Shown one piece after another: positions 36,789 through 45,350 of a stretch of 64,000 nucleotides of DNA. Origin of the DNA: an uncultured Clostridia bacterium. Its GTDB lineage: Bacteria; Bacillota; Clostridia; Christensenellales; UBA1242. The position numbers and the translations under genes were made by a program. The DNA is taken from the NCBI GenBank assembly GCA_934746515.1, contig CAKVFH010000005.1, forward strand, positions 28,681 through 92,680. Direction: 5' to 3'. Every line of letters begins with the position of its first letter. Position 1 is the stretch's first letter. The notes under the pieces were generated by a model, which was given only the letters and a program-made list of their open reading frames with translations, did not search any database and had not been told where the DNA came from.

Positions 36789-37766
36789 ATGAAAGCAGAT
36801 AAAAAAATTGATGAAAATTTGTATAATGAACGAGCATTATACCTGCTAAACATAAAAGAGCTTCGCGATTTGGGTAGAAAACTTGGAGTTCCGGCTCCTG
36901 CAACGCTCAAAAAGCAAGATCTAGTTGACTATATTTTAAAAATTGTTTATGGCGAAGTTGATGCGCCAAAGAGAAATTCGTTTGGAAGACCTAATGTTAG
37001 AGAAGTTGATATGGATCAATATCTAGCAAAAATCATGAAAAAAACAGACATTAACGACGAACTTATCAGCGCTTCATTTGATGACTCAATTTTCAAGGTC
37101 GCAAGCCCTGATGAGTCAAGTCAAATCAAAGATGTTGAACAGAGAATTTTTATTGGAGTAGACGGAAAATATTATCTTAGAGAATTTGCCTTTGTAAAAA
37201 ATGACAACGATATTGAAATTTCTGTTGAAACAAAAAATCGACTTGGACTTGAAGATTATGATGTGGTTGAAGTTATTGTCGCTGGAAAGTCGTTTAAGAT
37301 TGTTTCAGTGAACGGAAAATCAATCAAAAACACAACAAAATTACAAAATGAAAACCTTGGTAAAAAACAGGTTTTTCACTTAAGCACAAAAGAAGAAATA
37401 AATAAAGAAATTATCAAAGAAATTAAAAAAGCCAACGAAGAGGGCATAAAAACAATTATATTTTCTGCAAACGATTATTCAAGTCTTGGGGCTGAATCAA
37501 TTGTTGCCGACAAATCACTTTCGCCAACACTTGCATACAAGCAATTTATGACAATGATGAGCCTTTGCGAGAAATATATTTTCCAAGATGAAAACATTCT
37601 TGCTATCACCGATGAACTTGATTATATTGAAGATGTTTTCAATGCGATTGATGAAGATGTTGCTCTTCGAACAAAAAAGCATCTCCAGACAAGACTTAAT
37701 GACTTTCTTGAACTTGGAAATGCTGTGTTGGTTTATAACATTGAAAAAGAAGCTATTTATCAATAA
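36789..37766 (+). CDS. Rho-like protein: Rho N-terminal domain with a degenerate core
   Basis: A 325-aa protein. The N-terminal ALYLLNIKELRDLGRKLGVP...LKKQDLVDYIL is a Rho_N (SAP-like) domain. GVDGKYYLREFAFVKNDNDI then resembles the Rho RNA-binding region. The C-terminal KTIIFSANDYSSLG and ENILAITDELDYIEDVFNAI recall the Rho motor blocks around its Walker B. No P-loop is present, so it should not hydrolyse ATP in the usual way. ATG 36789 has GGGGGTG upstream. The true Rho is not in this window. The last 14 nt overlap the convergent gene at 37753. Confidence 0.6.
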   Translation: MKADKKIDENLYNERALYLLNIKELRDLGRKLGVPAPATLKKQDLVDYILKIVYGEVDAPKRNSFGRPNVREVDMDQYLAKIMKKTDINDELISASFDDSIFKVASPDESSQIKDVEQRIFIGVDGKYYLREFAFVKNDNDIEISVETKNRLGLEDYDVVEVIVAGKSFKIVSVNGKSIKNTTKLQNENLGKKQVFHLSTKEEINKEIIKEIKKANEEGIKTIIFSANDYSSLGAESIVADKSLSPTLAYKQFMTMMSLCEKYIFQDENILAITDELDYIEDVFNAIDEDVALRTKKHLQTRLNDFLELGNAVLVYNIEKEAIYQ

Positions 37767-38019
37767 TAGCGTTTTCAATTATAAATTTATCAAAATCAAT
37801 AGATTCAACAAAGTCTCTTGGCAGAAAAGTTGAACCATTAAAGTCCACATAATTATTTATGTGGCTTTTTAATACTATTGGAGTTGGAATATCAATTTCA
37901 TGACAAATTTTTTCAATATGCTTTCTAATGGTGTTTTCTTCGAAATTATCAATACTTTCGTAAATAAACGACCTTGTGATTTTTCCATTTTTCATTGTTC
38001 TTGCCCAAATTCTTAACAT
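37753..38019 (-). CDS. Small conserved-looking protein of unknown function
   Basis: An 88-aa protein starting MLRIWARTMKNGKITRSFIY. The charged, mixed alpha/beta sequence has no motif I know. The ATG at 38019 is chosen because AAAGGAG lies 8 nt upstream on the minus strand. A longer frame from 38067 would absorb that site. It overlaps the end of the Rho-like gene tail to tail by 14 nt. Confidence 0.65.
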   Translation of the reverse strand: MLRIWARTMKNGKITRSFIYESIDNFEENTIRKHIEKICHEIDIPTPIVLKSHINNYVDFNGSTFLPRDFVESIDFDKFIIENAIIDK

Positions 38020-38090
38020 AGTTTTTTCTCCTTTGCTAATAATAACAAATATTGATAAAATTATCAACTAAAAACAAATTTAAAATCTGA

Positions 38091-38118
38091 TTGACAATTT
38101 TATTTTTTTGAATATAAT
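38091..38118 (+). promoter_or_regulatory. Promoter of greA
   Basis: Perfect TTGACA (38091-38096), 16-bp spacer and perfect TATAAT (38113-38118). Confidence 0.8.
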
Positions 38119-38174
38119 ACATTATGTATTTTTAAGTTGAAGCGGTTTTGCTTTGGCATAGAAGGGGTGAGATT

Positions 38175-38642
38175 ATGGCAGAACTTTTTATCACTGAAGA
38201 AGGGAAAAAAGAAAAAGAAGAAAGACTTAAATTTTTGAAAAATGTTAAAAGACTTGAAGTTCTTGAAAAACTTAAAATTGCGCGCGATTTTGGTGATTTG
38301 AGCGAGAATTCAGAATATGATGCAGCAAAAAAAGAACAAGCTATTGTTGAAACTGAAATTGCTTCAATTGAAGAAACCTTGAGAAAAGCTACCATTGTTT
38401 CAGGAAAGGATTTGAAAAAGGACTGTGTTAATGTTGGCAACACTGTTGTTGTTTTTGATATGGACTTTAATGAAGAAGATACCTATAAAATTGTTGGTGT
38501 AATTGAAAGTGATCCTGACAAAAACTGGGTTTCAAACGAGTCTCCAATTGGAAGTGTTTTGATTGGCAAAAAAGTTGGAGATATTGTTGATGTTGAAACA
38601 CCAGGCGGAATAATTCAACTTAAAATCTTGAAAATTTCATAG
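38175..38642 (+). CDS. greA: Transcript cleavage factor GreA
   Basis: A 155-aa GreA/GreB-family protein that rescues backtracked RNA polymerase. The N-terminal coiled coil shows ARDFGDLSENSEYDAAKKEQ (the conserved GDLSENaEY tip). The C-terminal domain includes SDPDKNWVSNESPIGSVLIG and GGIIQLKIL. ATG 38175 follows AGGGGTGAG; an upstream TTG in frame is not needed. It is transcribed from a consensus promoter and probably continues into the pyrophosphatase gene 8 nt later. Confidence 0.95.
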   Translation: MAELFITEEGKKEKEERLKFLKNVKRLEVLEKLKIARDFGDLSENSEYDAAKKEQAIVETEIASIEETLRKATIVSGKDLKKDCVNVGNTVVVFDMDFNEEDTYKIVGVIESDPDKNWVSNESPIGSVLIGKKVGDIVDVETPGGIIQLKILKIS

Positions 38643-38650
38643 GAGAAAAT

Positions 38651-38986
38651 ATGGAAACAAAAGACTATATTGGAAAGACTGTTTTGGTTAAAATGGACAG
38701 ACCTTATGGGTCAAAACATCCAAAGCATGGCTTCATTTATCCTGTAAACTATGGATTTATTCCAAACACCATTTCTGGCGATGGGGAAGAACTTGACGCT
38801 TATGTTTTGGGCGTTTTTGAACCAATTGATGAGTTTAAAGGAAAGGTTATTGCAGTTATCAATCGAACAAACGATGACGACGACAAACTCGTTGTTTGTC
38901 CAGAAGGCAAAAATTACACAAACGAACAAATTGATGCTTTGACGGAGTTCCAAGAAAGGTTTTTTGAACATAAAATTATCAGATAA
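38651..38986 (+). CDS. Short inorganic pyrophosphatase
   Basis: A 111-aa family I-type inorganic diphosphatase. HPKHGFIYPVNYGFIPNTIS and GDGEELDAYVLG match the metal- and phosphate-binding core (DGDPLDVLVLG in E. coli Ppa). The length is well below the roughly 175 residues of standard Ppa; I recall similar short forms in Clostridia. It lies 8 nt after greA with an AGGAG site. It would pull PPi-producing reactions by hydrolysis. A terminator follows at once. Confidence 0.82.
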   Translation: METKDYIGKTVLVKMDRPYGSKHPKHGFIYPVNYGFIPNTISGDGEELDAYVLGVFEPIDEFKGKVIAVINRTNDDDDKLVVCPEGKNYTNEQIDALTEFQERFFEHKIIR

Positions 38987-39012
38987 AAGAGCTGTTACGG
39001 CTCTTTTTTTCA
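38986..39012 (+). terminator. Terminator after greA-pyrophosphatase
   Basis: AAGAGC pairs with GCTCTT around a 7-nt loop, followed by Ts. Confidence 0.8.
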
Positions 39013-39073
39013 TTCTGTTAAAAGAGTTCTTGACTTTAAGTGCGATTTTATTTAAAGTATATTTAGGTGGATT

Positions 39074-40054
39074 ATGCTTGAATTTAATGAGTTAATTTTT
39101 GCTAGCAACGCATATAATATTGTATCTCTAGACACAAAGCTAGGGAGAATTTCGCACGCGTATTTATTTTTGAGCCCTGATGAAAACTTTTTGTATAAAT
39201 TTTCAGAGACTGTGGCAAAACTTCTTATCAATTTAGATGATAAAGAGCATGAAGAAAAAAATAATTTAAGAATTGAAAAACACATTCATCCTGATGTGAA
39301 ATTTTTTGGACTTGACAAGAATATTGATGCAGAAACTGCTTCAAGCATAGTTGAAAATTCTTCGTATAGCCCATTTGAAAGCGACAAAAAAGTGTTCTTG
39401 CTTTTTAATGTGCAAAACATGAATGAATCGGCTCAAAATAAGATTTTGAAAACGATTGAAGAGCCACCACGAAACACTTATTTCATTCTTGCTGGAAGTT
39501 CGGCAAACAAACTTTTGCCAACCATTATTTCAAGAGTTAAGCAGATTGAGTTGGACACAATTAAAACTGATGACATTTGCAAACTTTTGGTGAATGCTGG
39601 AACTCCAGCAACAAAAGCTGAAATTTGCGCAGATTCTGCAAACGGCAATGCTTCGTATGCTGAAAAACTTGCGACTGACGACACATTTATTGATTTTTAC
39701 AACCAAATTGTTTCGGCATTTTTTGACATCAACGGAAGTCGTGATGTTTTGAAGTATTCGGTTTATTTCAATGGCAAAAACATTGATAAAAAAGAATTTT
39801 TAAACATCTTTATGATTTTGGCAAGAGACATTTCAATGATAATTTCAAAGAGTGAAGGGTTGGTTATAAATAAAAATTGTTTAACAAAACTTAAGGTTGT
39901 TGCGTCGATGCTTAATTTGAATGCGACTGATGCGCTGATTGAAGAGTGTTTGAAACAAAAGAAAAATTTAGAATTTAATGTCAATCCAACAAGTGTGGTT
40001 GACAGTGTTTTATTTAAGCTGGCGGAGGTTAAGGTTAAATGCAGAAGATTATAG
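39074..40054 (+). CDS. holB: DNA polymerase III delta-prime subunit
   Basis: A 326-aa clamp-loader subunit. RISHAYLFLSPD matches the LxHAYLF start. NVQNMNESAQNKILKTIEEP and NTYFILAG match the sensor/SRC-like region of delta-prime. The Walker A is degenerate, as is usual for this stator subunit. It precedes ricT with a 16-nt overlap, as in the Bacillus holB-yaaT cluster. The start has AGGTGG upstream. Confidence 0.9.
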   Translation: MLEFNELIFASNAYNIVSLDTKLGRISHAYLFLSPDENFLYKFSETVAKLLINLDDKEHEEKNNLRIEKHIHPDVKFFGLDKNIDAETASSIVENSSYSPFESDKKVFLLFNVQNMNESAQNKILKTIEEPPRNTYFILAGSSANKLLPTIISRVKQIELDTIKTDDICKLLVNAGTPATKAEICADSANGNASYAEKLATDDTFIDFYNQIVSAFFDINGSRDVLKYSVYFNGKNIDKKEFLNIFMILARDISMIISKSEGLVINKNCLTKLKVVASMLNLNATDALIEECLKQKKNLEFNVNPTSVVDSVLFKLAEVKVKCRRL

Positions 40055-41082
40055 GTGCAAAAAAACTTGGCGAAAATAGTTTAAACTTTTTTGCCACTAA
40101 TATAAATGTGAATGAAAAACAAAAGGTTGTGGTTTGTGTTGATGACTTCCAGACAATTGCCGAAGTGACTGAAACTGAGCCAAAGGTTTCAAAGCCTGCA
40201 GAAGATTTTGGAAAAGTTGTTAGAATTGCAACTGATGCGGATTTGTCAAAGTTTTATTCGCTTCAAGAGAAAGCTAAAAAAGAACTTCCAATTTTCAAGA
40301 AAAAATCACTTGAGCTTGGGCTTATGATGAAATTTGTGGGTGCAGAATACAGTCTTGATGGCTCAAAAATACTCATTATTTTTTCAAGTGAAGAGAGAGT
40401 CGATTTTAGACAATTTTTAAAAGAACTCGCATCAATGCTAAAAACTAGAATTGAGCTTAAACAAATTGGTCAACGCGATGAAGTAAAAATTCTTGGCGGT
40501 GTTGGTCAATGCGGACAGCCTTGTTGTTGTGGAAGGTTTTTAAAAGATTTTGAGCATGTGACTGTAAAAATGGCAAAGGTTCAATCATTGTCGCTTTCGC
40601 CAACAAAAATCAATGGTGTTTGTGGAAGACTTATGTGCTGTTTGGGTTATGAATCGCAAATGTATGAAGCACAGCTTGCAAAAATGCCAAAGGTGAACAG
40701 CGAAGTTGAAACTCCAAACGGAAAGGGCATGGTTGTTTATAATGACATTTTAAGAGAACGTGTTTCGGTTAAGCGCAAAGCAGATGGCGACACAATTGTT
40801 ATTGAAGAGTTTGAGCTTTATGACATTGTTGGCTTCGGTGAAAAATCAAACAAAGACGGTAAAAATCAAGAAGATGAAAAGGCGGAGCCAGAAAAAAATA
40901 ATGCCGAAAATCACAAGCATAATCATTTTGAAAAGAATATGAAAAATCAAGAAAATCAGGCTTCAAATCAAGATGATAACTCAAATGAAAAAGAGCAGGG
41001 TGGAAATAAAAACGGCGGTGAGAGAAACCCTAATAAAAAATTTAATAAAAATAAATTCTTTAACAAAAACAACAAAAAATAG
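40039..41082 (+). CDS. ricT: PSP1-domain protein RicT (YaaT)
   Basis: A 347-aa PSP1-family protein. In B. subtilis RicT forms the RicAFT complex, which helps RNase Y and carries 4Fe-4S clusters. Here the cysteine block GGVGQCGQPCCCGRF and the later GVCGRLMCCLGYE are both intact. The first 50 residues are an unusual extension, and the last 75 are an Asn/Lys/Glu-rich disordered tail. It overlaps holB. A ferredoxin gene with its own promoter follows. Confidence 0.92.
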   Translation: MQKIIGAKKLGENSLNFFATNINVNEKQKVVVCVDDFQTIAEVTETEPKVSKPAEDFGKVVRIATDADLSKFYSLQEKAKKELPIFKKKSLELGLMMKFVGAEYSLDGSKILIIFSSEERVDFRQFLKELASMLKTRIELKQIGQRDEVKILGGVGQCGQPCCCGRFLKDFEHVTVKMAKVQSLSLSPTKINGVCGRLMCCLGYESQMYEAQLAKMPKVNSEVETPNGKGMVVYNDILRERVSVKRKADGDTIVIEEFELYDIVGFGEKSNKDGKNQEDEKAEPEKNNAENHKHNHFEKNMKNQENQASNQDDNSNEKEQGGNKNGGERNPNKKFNKNKFFNKNNKK

Positions 41083-41091
41083 GAATATTAT

Positions 41092-41119
41092 TTGAAAAAT
41101 AAATAAAATATTGTATAAT
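41092..41119 (+). promoter_or_regulatory. Promoter of the ferredoxin gene
   Basis: TTGAAA (41092-41097), 16-bp spacer, TATAAT (41114-41119), 30 bp before the ATG. Confidence 0.75.
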
Positions 41120-41149
41120 GGACTTGTTAGTTTATTTAAGGAGAAAAAT

Positions 41150-41335
41150 ATGGCATATCAAATTGATAAAGAAAAATGTGTTGGTTGTGGAGCATGCATG
41201 GGTGCTTGCCCTGTTGAAGCAATCACAATGGGCGATGACGGAAAGGCTGTTATTGACGCAGAAAAATGCATTTCTTGCGGAACATGCGCTGCAGTTTGCC
41301 CAGTAGGAGCTCCAGCTGATGAATCAGCAAAATAG
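41150..41335 (+). CDS. Small 2[4Fe-4S] ferredoxin
   Basis: A 61-aa clostridial-type ferredoxin. The two cluster motifs CVGCGACMGACPVEA and CISCGTCAAVCPVGA are complete. It is a low-potential electron carrier in the cytosol. ATG 41150 has AAGGAG upstream; an earlier frame start at 41111 would lie in the promoter. It is placed between ricT and trmN6 and overlaps trmN6 by 17 nt. Confidence 0.95.
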   Translation: MAYQIDKEKCVGCGACMGACPVEAITMGDDGKAVIDAEKCISCGTCAAVCPVGAPADESAK

Positions 41336-42065
41336 TTTGCTTAAAACAAACGAAACTCTTGATGATTTGGAGTATAATGACTTAAAAATTATCCAAAATA
41401 AGTTTGGGTATAAGTTTTCGACTGATTCGGTTTTGCTAGCTAATTTCGGGAAAGCTAAACAAAGCGATGTTTATGTTGATTTGTGTAGTGGCTCATCAGT
41501 GGTCGCTATACTTTTTTTGTGTAAAAATAATATTAAGTGTGGCTACAGCATTGAAATTCAAAAACAGCTGGCTGAAATGGCTGAAAGGTCAATTGAATTG
41601 AATGGTTTGAGTGACAGGTTGAAGGTTATAAATGATGACCTAAAAAACATGGTTGGGCGATTTGGTGCAGAAACAGTTGATGTTATAACGGTGAATCCGC
41701 CATATAATACAGTTGGTGAAACATCAGAAACTGATGAAATTGCAATTGCGACTCATGAACTAAAAACAAACCTTTCCAGCATTGCGGAGACTTCATCAAA
41801 ACTGTTGAAATTTGGTGGAAAATTATTTATGGTTCACAGAGCTGACAGGCTTGCAGACATTATGTTTGAGCTTAAGAAAAACAAACTTGAGCCAAAGGTT
41901 TTAAGAATTGTTTACCCAAAGAAAAACAAGGCGCCAAACCTTGTTTTGATAGAAGCTAAAAAGGGTGCAAAATCAGGACTCATAATAAAAAGTCCTTTGA
42001 TATTAAACAATGATGATGGCTCGGAAACTGAAGAATTAAAAAAGATTTATGGGAGAAAAAACTAA
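41319..42065 (+). CDS. trmN6: tRNA1(Val) A37 N6-methyltransferase-type protein (YabB/YfiC)
   Basis: A 248-aa class I SAM methyltransferase. The SAM motif VYVDLCSGSSVVAI (50-63) and the adenine-N6 catalytic NPPY (126-129) are present. The start LNETLDDLEY-like segment is typical of YabB. Members methylate tRNA or related RNA. Bacillus has this gene a few genes after ricT (yaaT-yabA-yabB). Here yabA is replaced by the ferredoxin. The last base overlaps the start of the next gene. Confidence 0.85.
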   Translation: MNQQNSLLKTNETLDDLEYNDLKIIQNKFGYKFSTDSVLLANFGKAKQSDVYVDLCSGSSVVAILFLCKNNIKCGYSIEIQKQLAEMAERSIELNGLSDRLKVINDDLKNMVGRFGAETVDVITVNPPYNTVGETSETDEIAIATHELKTNLSSIAETSSKLLKFGGKLFMVHRADRLADIMFELKKNKLEPKVLRIVYPKKNKAPNLVLIEAKKGAKSGLIIKSPLILNNDDGSETEELKKIYGRKN

Positions 42066-42583
42066 TGGTTAAATTTGATACTGTTTTTAATGAAAAAGCC
42101 GTTTTTAAGGCAATGAAAATCAATATGATAAGATTAAAACCACTTTATATTACTTTGTCGGTGTTATTTATTCTCATTTCCATTGCATTTTTTGATGCTG
42201 GTGAAATTAAGCTTGGAATATTTTATCTTTTAGTTTTTGGTGTTGGGTTTTATCCATTATGTTTAGGACTTGGTTTATTATTTCAAAAATCTCTAAACAG
42301 CACTGATAGAACAATAAGTGAAAGATCAAATATACATTTTGAGTTTTTTGAAGATAAGGTTATAGTCAACTATAAAAAGGGCGATGAACTTGTTGAACAC
42401 TCAGAGATTATGTATCACATTTTTTTTAGAGCTGTGGAGACAAAAGATGCATTCTTACTTTCAATTTCAAAAGCAAAATGCTATCTTTTGGAAAAGAACA
42501 AAATCACTGAAGGAACTTGCGCAGAACTTCGTGATATTTTGAAAAAGAGCATGGGTTCAAAGTTTAAAGTACTTTGCAAATAG
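42065..42583 (+). CDS. YcxB-like membrane protein
   Basis: A 172-aa protein with two membrane helices near residues 28-46 and 52-72, followed by a C-terminal beta-rich domain (about 85-165). VIVNYKKGDELVEHSEIMYH and the following YLLEKNKI fit the YcxB-type C-terminal domain. The function is unknown. It starts one base inside trmN6 and ends 20 nt inside the convergent spmB gene. Confidence 0.6.
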   Translation: MVKFDTVFNEKAVFKAMKINMIRLKPLYITLSVLFILISIAFFDAGEIKLGIFYLLVFGVGFYPLCLGLGLLFQKSLNSTDRTISERSNIHFEFFEDKVIVNYKKGDELVEHSEIMYHIFFRAVETKDAFLLSISKAKCYLLEKNKITEGTCAELRDILKKSMGSKFKVLCK

Positions 42584-43070
42584 CGCAGGCAATTATTGAG
42601 CCAATTAAAGCGGAAAGTAAACAAACTGGGATAACATATCTCAGTTTTTTTATTTTTGTTGTTGAAAAATAAACCGCAACAACATAAAATGTGGTTTCAG
42701 AACAACTCATAATCACGCATGCACATTTTGAAATATAGCTGTCTGGGCCGTAGAGTGAAAACAAATTTGCAAGCATGCCAATTGAACCAGAACCAGTGAA
42801 AGGGCGGATGATTAAAAATTCGGTGAGTTCGCTTGGAATGCCTAGAAAATTGAATATTGGGGCGGCAAGGTTTGATATTACAAGTGAAAGTCCGCTGACT
42901 TGCAAAAGTTCCACGATTGAAAATATTGCAACGAGATATGGAAAGGTGTTTATGCACAGGTCAATGGCTTGTTTTGCGCCACCAACAAAGCTGTCGTAGG
43001 CGTTAATTTTTTTGAATAAACTGAAAATTAACACAAAAATAATAAAAACTGGAATGATGTAAATTGCCAT
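42564..43070 (-). CDS. spmB: Spore maturation protein B
   Basis: A 168-aa membrane protein of the SpmB type. FVGGAKQAIDLCINTFPYLVA, RPFTGSGSIGML and ISKCACVIMSCSETTFYV match the Gate/nucleoside-recognition-like repeats of SpmA/SpmB. In Bacillus it helps dehydrate the spore core. The start has AAGGAC upstream on the minus strand and lies 3 nt after spmA. The tail overlaps the YcxB-like gene. Confidence 0.92.
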   Translation of the reverse strand: MAIYIIPVFIIFVLIFSLFKKINAYDSFVGGAKQAIDLCINTFPYLVAIFSIVELLQVSGLSLVISNLAAPIFNFLGIPSELTEFLIIRPFTGSGSIGMLANLFSLYGPDSYISKCACVIMSCSETTFYVVAVYFSTTKIKKLRYVIPVCLLSALIGSIIACAICKVL

Positions 43071-43073
43071 AAA

Positions 43074-43664
43074 TTATTGTCCTTTTTTGCGTCTATCAAA
43101 GATTAGATGAAAGATATAGACAAGAAAAATTGCGATTGTGGTTGAAATAATTGAGCAGAGAATTGACGGAAGAATGATTGATGTTGGATTTTTGCTTCCG
43201 GCGGATGCGAGCATGCCGATGATTGATGTTGGCAAAAGCTGAACGCTTGAACATGAAATGGCAATCAGCATAATCATTGGAAAGGTTATAACATTTTTAT
43301 TAGGATTATCTTTTTGCATTGATTCTATTGCTTTAATTCCTAGTGGGGTGGCGGCGCCGCTCATTCCAAGCAGGTTTGCTGAAATATTCATTGACACATA
43401 TCTTTTACTTTCTTCTGAAAGGTTGCTTTTGCCGAATATTTTATTTATAATTGGTGAAAGAAGTTTTGAAAGCTTTTTAGATAATCCACTTTTTTCCAAA
43501 ATTGAGAAAAGTCCGAGCCAGATTGCATAGATTGCGCAGAGCTCAAAAGACAGCTTAACTGCAGAGTTTGATGCGGTTAGCAGGCTTGATAAAACTTTTG
43601 TGGGGTCACCAAAACATAGTGACACAACACTTATAATAAACATAATAATCCAAATAATATTCAT
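43074..43664 (-). CDS. spmA: Spore maturation protein A
   Basis: A 196-aa membrane protein. It begins MNIIWIIMFIISVV, and LSFELCAIYAIWLGLFSILE with ISANLLGMSGAATPLGIKAI match SpmA. It forms an operon with spmB. No clear Shine-Dalgarno is seen. It is divergent from tatD, 41 bp apart. Confidence 0.92.
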   Translation of the reverse strand: MNIIWIIMFIISVVSLCFGDPTKVLSSLLTASNSAVKLSFELCAIYAIWLGLFSILEKSGLSKKLSKLLSPIINKIFGKSNLSEESKRYVSMNISANLLGMSGAATPLGIKAIESMQKDNPNKNVITFPMIMLIAISCSSVQLLPTSIIGMLASAGSKNPTSIILPSILCSIISTTIAIFLVYIFHLIFDRRKKGQ

Positions 43665-43705
43665 AATAAAAAATATGATAGAAACAAAGAAAATATGAGG
43701 TTAAA

Positions 43706-44455
43706 ATGATAGATACGCACGCACATTTATTGTGTTTAGAAAATATGCAAGATGTTATAAATAACATGAAGAAAGACGGACTTGATGCAATTGTGAACAT
43801 CGGCACGACTTTGGAAGATTCAAAACAAGGCGTGGAACTTGCACAAAAATATGAAAACATTTATGCGACTGTTGGAATTTATCCAGAATATTGTGTGGAT
43901 GTGACCGATGAAGATTTAAAACAGATTGAAGAACTCGGAAAACACAAAAAGGTGGTTGCGATTGGTGAAATTGGGCTTGATTATCATGACGAGTTTGACA
44001 AAGAATCGCAAAAGAGAATTTTTGTAAAACAACTTGAAATTGCAGACAGGTTGGGCATTCCATTTTGCATTCATTGCAGAAATGCTGCTGAAGATGTTTA
44101 TAAAATTTTAAGTGAACATAAAAACCTTATCAATCACTCGGGGCTTATGCACTGTTATAGTGAAGGCAAAGAGTGGTTTAAAAAGTTTTTGGATTTAGGG
44201 TTATATTTGAGTTTTTCTGGAAATATTACATTCAAAAAGAGCGACAGATTGTTTTTAAAAGATATTCCGCTTGATAAAATTTTGGTTGAAACCGACTCGC
44301 CATACTTGTCGCCAGAGCCATTTAGGGGCAGGGTTAATGAACCAAAAAATGTGCAGTTTGTTATTGATAAAATTGCCTTTGAACTTGGCGAAACCAGCGA
44401 GAAATTAGAGAAAATAACAACTAAAAATGCAAAGAAATTTTATAATTTAGGATAG
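43706..44455 (+). CDS. tatD: TatD-family metal-dependent hydrolase
   Basis: A 249-aa TIM-barrel hydrolase with DTHAHL at the start, AIGEIGLDYH in the middle and VETDSPYLSPEPFRG near the end, the family's metal-binding signatures. TatD enzymes are DNases/RNases with 3'-5' activity. As in Bacillus (yabD) it lies just upstream of rsmA, but here without rnmV between them. The start has GAGG 8 nt upstream. Confidence 0.93.
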   Translation: MIDTHAHLLCLENMQDVINNMKKDGLDAIVNIGTTLEDSKQGVELAQKYENIYATVGIYPEYCVDVTDEDLKQIEELGKHKKVVAIGEIGLDYHDEFDKESQKRIFVKQLEIADRLGIPFCIHCRNAAEDVYKILSEHKNLINHSGLMHCYSEGKEWFKKFLDLGLYLSFSGNITFKKSDRLFLKDIPLDKILVETDSPYLSPEPFRGRVNEPKNVQFVIDKIAFELGETSEKLEKITTKNAKKFYNLG

Positions 44456-44458
44456 ATT

Positions 44459-45253
44459 ATGGGAAATTTTGAATTTAAGAAAAAATTTGGGCAAAACTTT
44501 TTATCAGATGAGTCATTGCTTGAAGATATTGTTGACAAAGCTGGTGTTACGCAAGAAGACATTGTTGTTGAAATTGGCGCAGGAAAGGGTGCACTTACAA
44601 GTGTGCTTTCAAAAAGAGCAAAAAAAGTTTTTGCGTTTGAAATTGACCTTGAGCTTAAAGATTTTTTAACCGAAAAATTTGATGGCACAAATGTCAATTT
44701 GATATTTGAAGATGTGATGAATTATGACGATGACAAAATAAACGAGATTGTGGGTGGAAAGTTCAAACTTGTTGCGAACCTGCCATATTATGTAACATCG
44801 CCAATAATTACTAGATTTTTGCAAAATGAAAATCTTAAATCGCTGACCGTTATGGTTCAGGAAGAAGTTGCTGACAGAATTATTGCAAATGAAAAACACA
44901 AAGACTATGGAGTGCTAACAATAATTTGTAAGCTTTTCGGCGAGCCACAAAAGGTTTTGAGAGTTGGGAGAGAAAAATTTTATCCTGTTCCAAATGTTGA
45001 TTCAGCGGTGGTTAGAATTGACAAAAAACACGAAAATATCAATAAGCAAGAATTTGTTGGAGTGATAAATTTAGCAAAAAGAGCTTTTGCGATGCGCAGA
45101 AAAAAACTTTCATCTAATCTTGAAAATGAAAAAGTTTCCAAAGATGAGCTTGAAAAAATGTTCGCACAAAAAGGCTTTTCGCAATCAGTTCGAGCTGAAG
45201 AATTGTCGGTTGATGATTTCATTTGGCTATATGGCGAACTAAAAAAGCGATAA
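44459..45253 (+). CDS. rsmA: 16S rRNA dimethyladenosine transferase
   Basis: A 264-aa RsmA/KsgA that dimethylates A1518/A1519 in 16S rRNA. FKKKFGQNFL (6-15), VVEIGAGKGALT (SAM motif I), NLPYYVTSPII and FYPVPNVDSAVVRI are all intact. It begins 3 nt after the tatD stop with a weak AGGATAG site, so it is translated with tatD. RNase M5, usually upstream of this gene in Bacilli, is absent. Confidence 0.95.
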   Translation: MGNFEFKKKFGQNFLSDESLLEDIVDKAGVTQEDIVVEIGAGKGALTSVLSKRAKKVFAFEIDLELKDFLTEKFDGTNVNLIFEDVMNYDDDKINEIVGGKFKLVANLPYYVTSPIITRFLQNENLKSLTVMVQEEVADRIIANEKHKDYGVLTIICKLFGEPQKVLRVGREKFYPVPNVDSAVVRIDKKHENINKQEFVGVINLAKRAFAMRRKKLSSNLENEKVSKDELEKMFAQKGFSQSVRAEELSVDDFIWLYGELKKR

Positions 45254-45291
45254 TTTATGATAAATTAGTGTTTTATCAGCCATTAAACATC

Positions 45292-45319
45292 TTGACAAAG
45301 AGTGTTTAAAATTTATAAT
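45292..45319 (+). promoter_or_regulatory. Promoter of the 499-aa lipoprotein gene
   Basis: Perfect TTGACA (45292-45297), 16-bp spacer, perfect TATAAT (45314-45319). One of the strongest promoters in the window. Confidence 0.85.
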
Positions 45320-45350
45320 AATATTTGTATATAATTATTTGAGGGCAATT

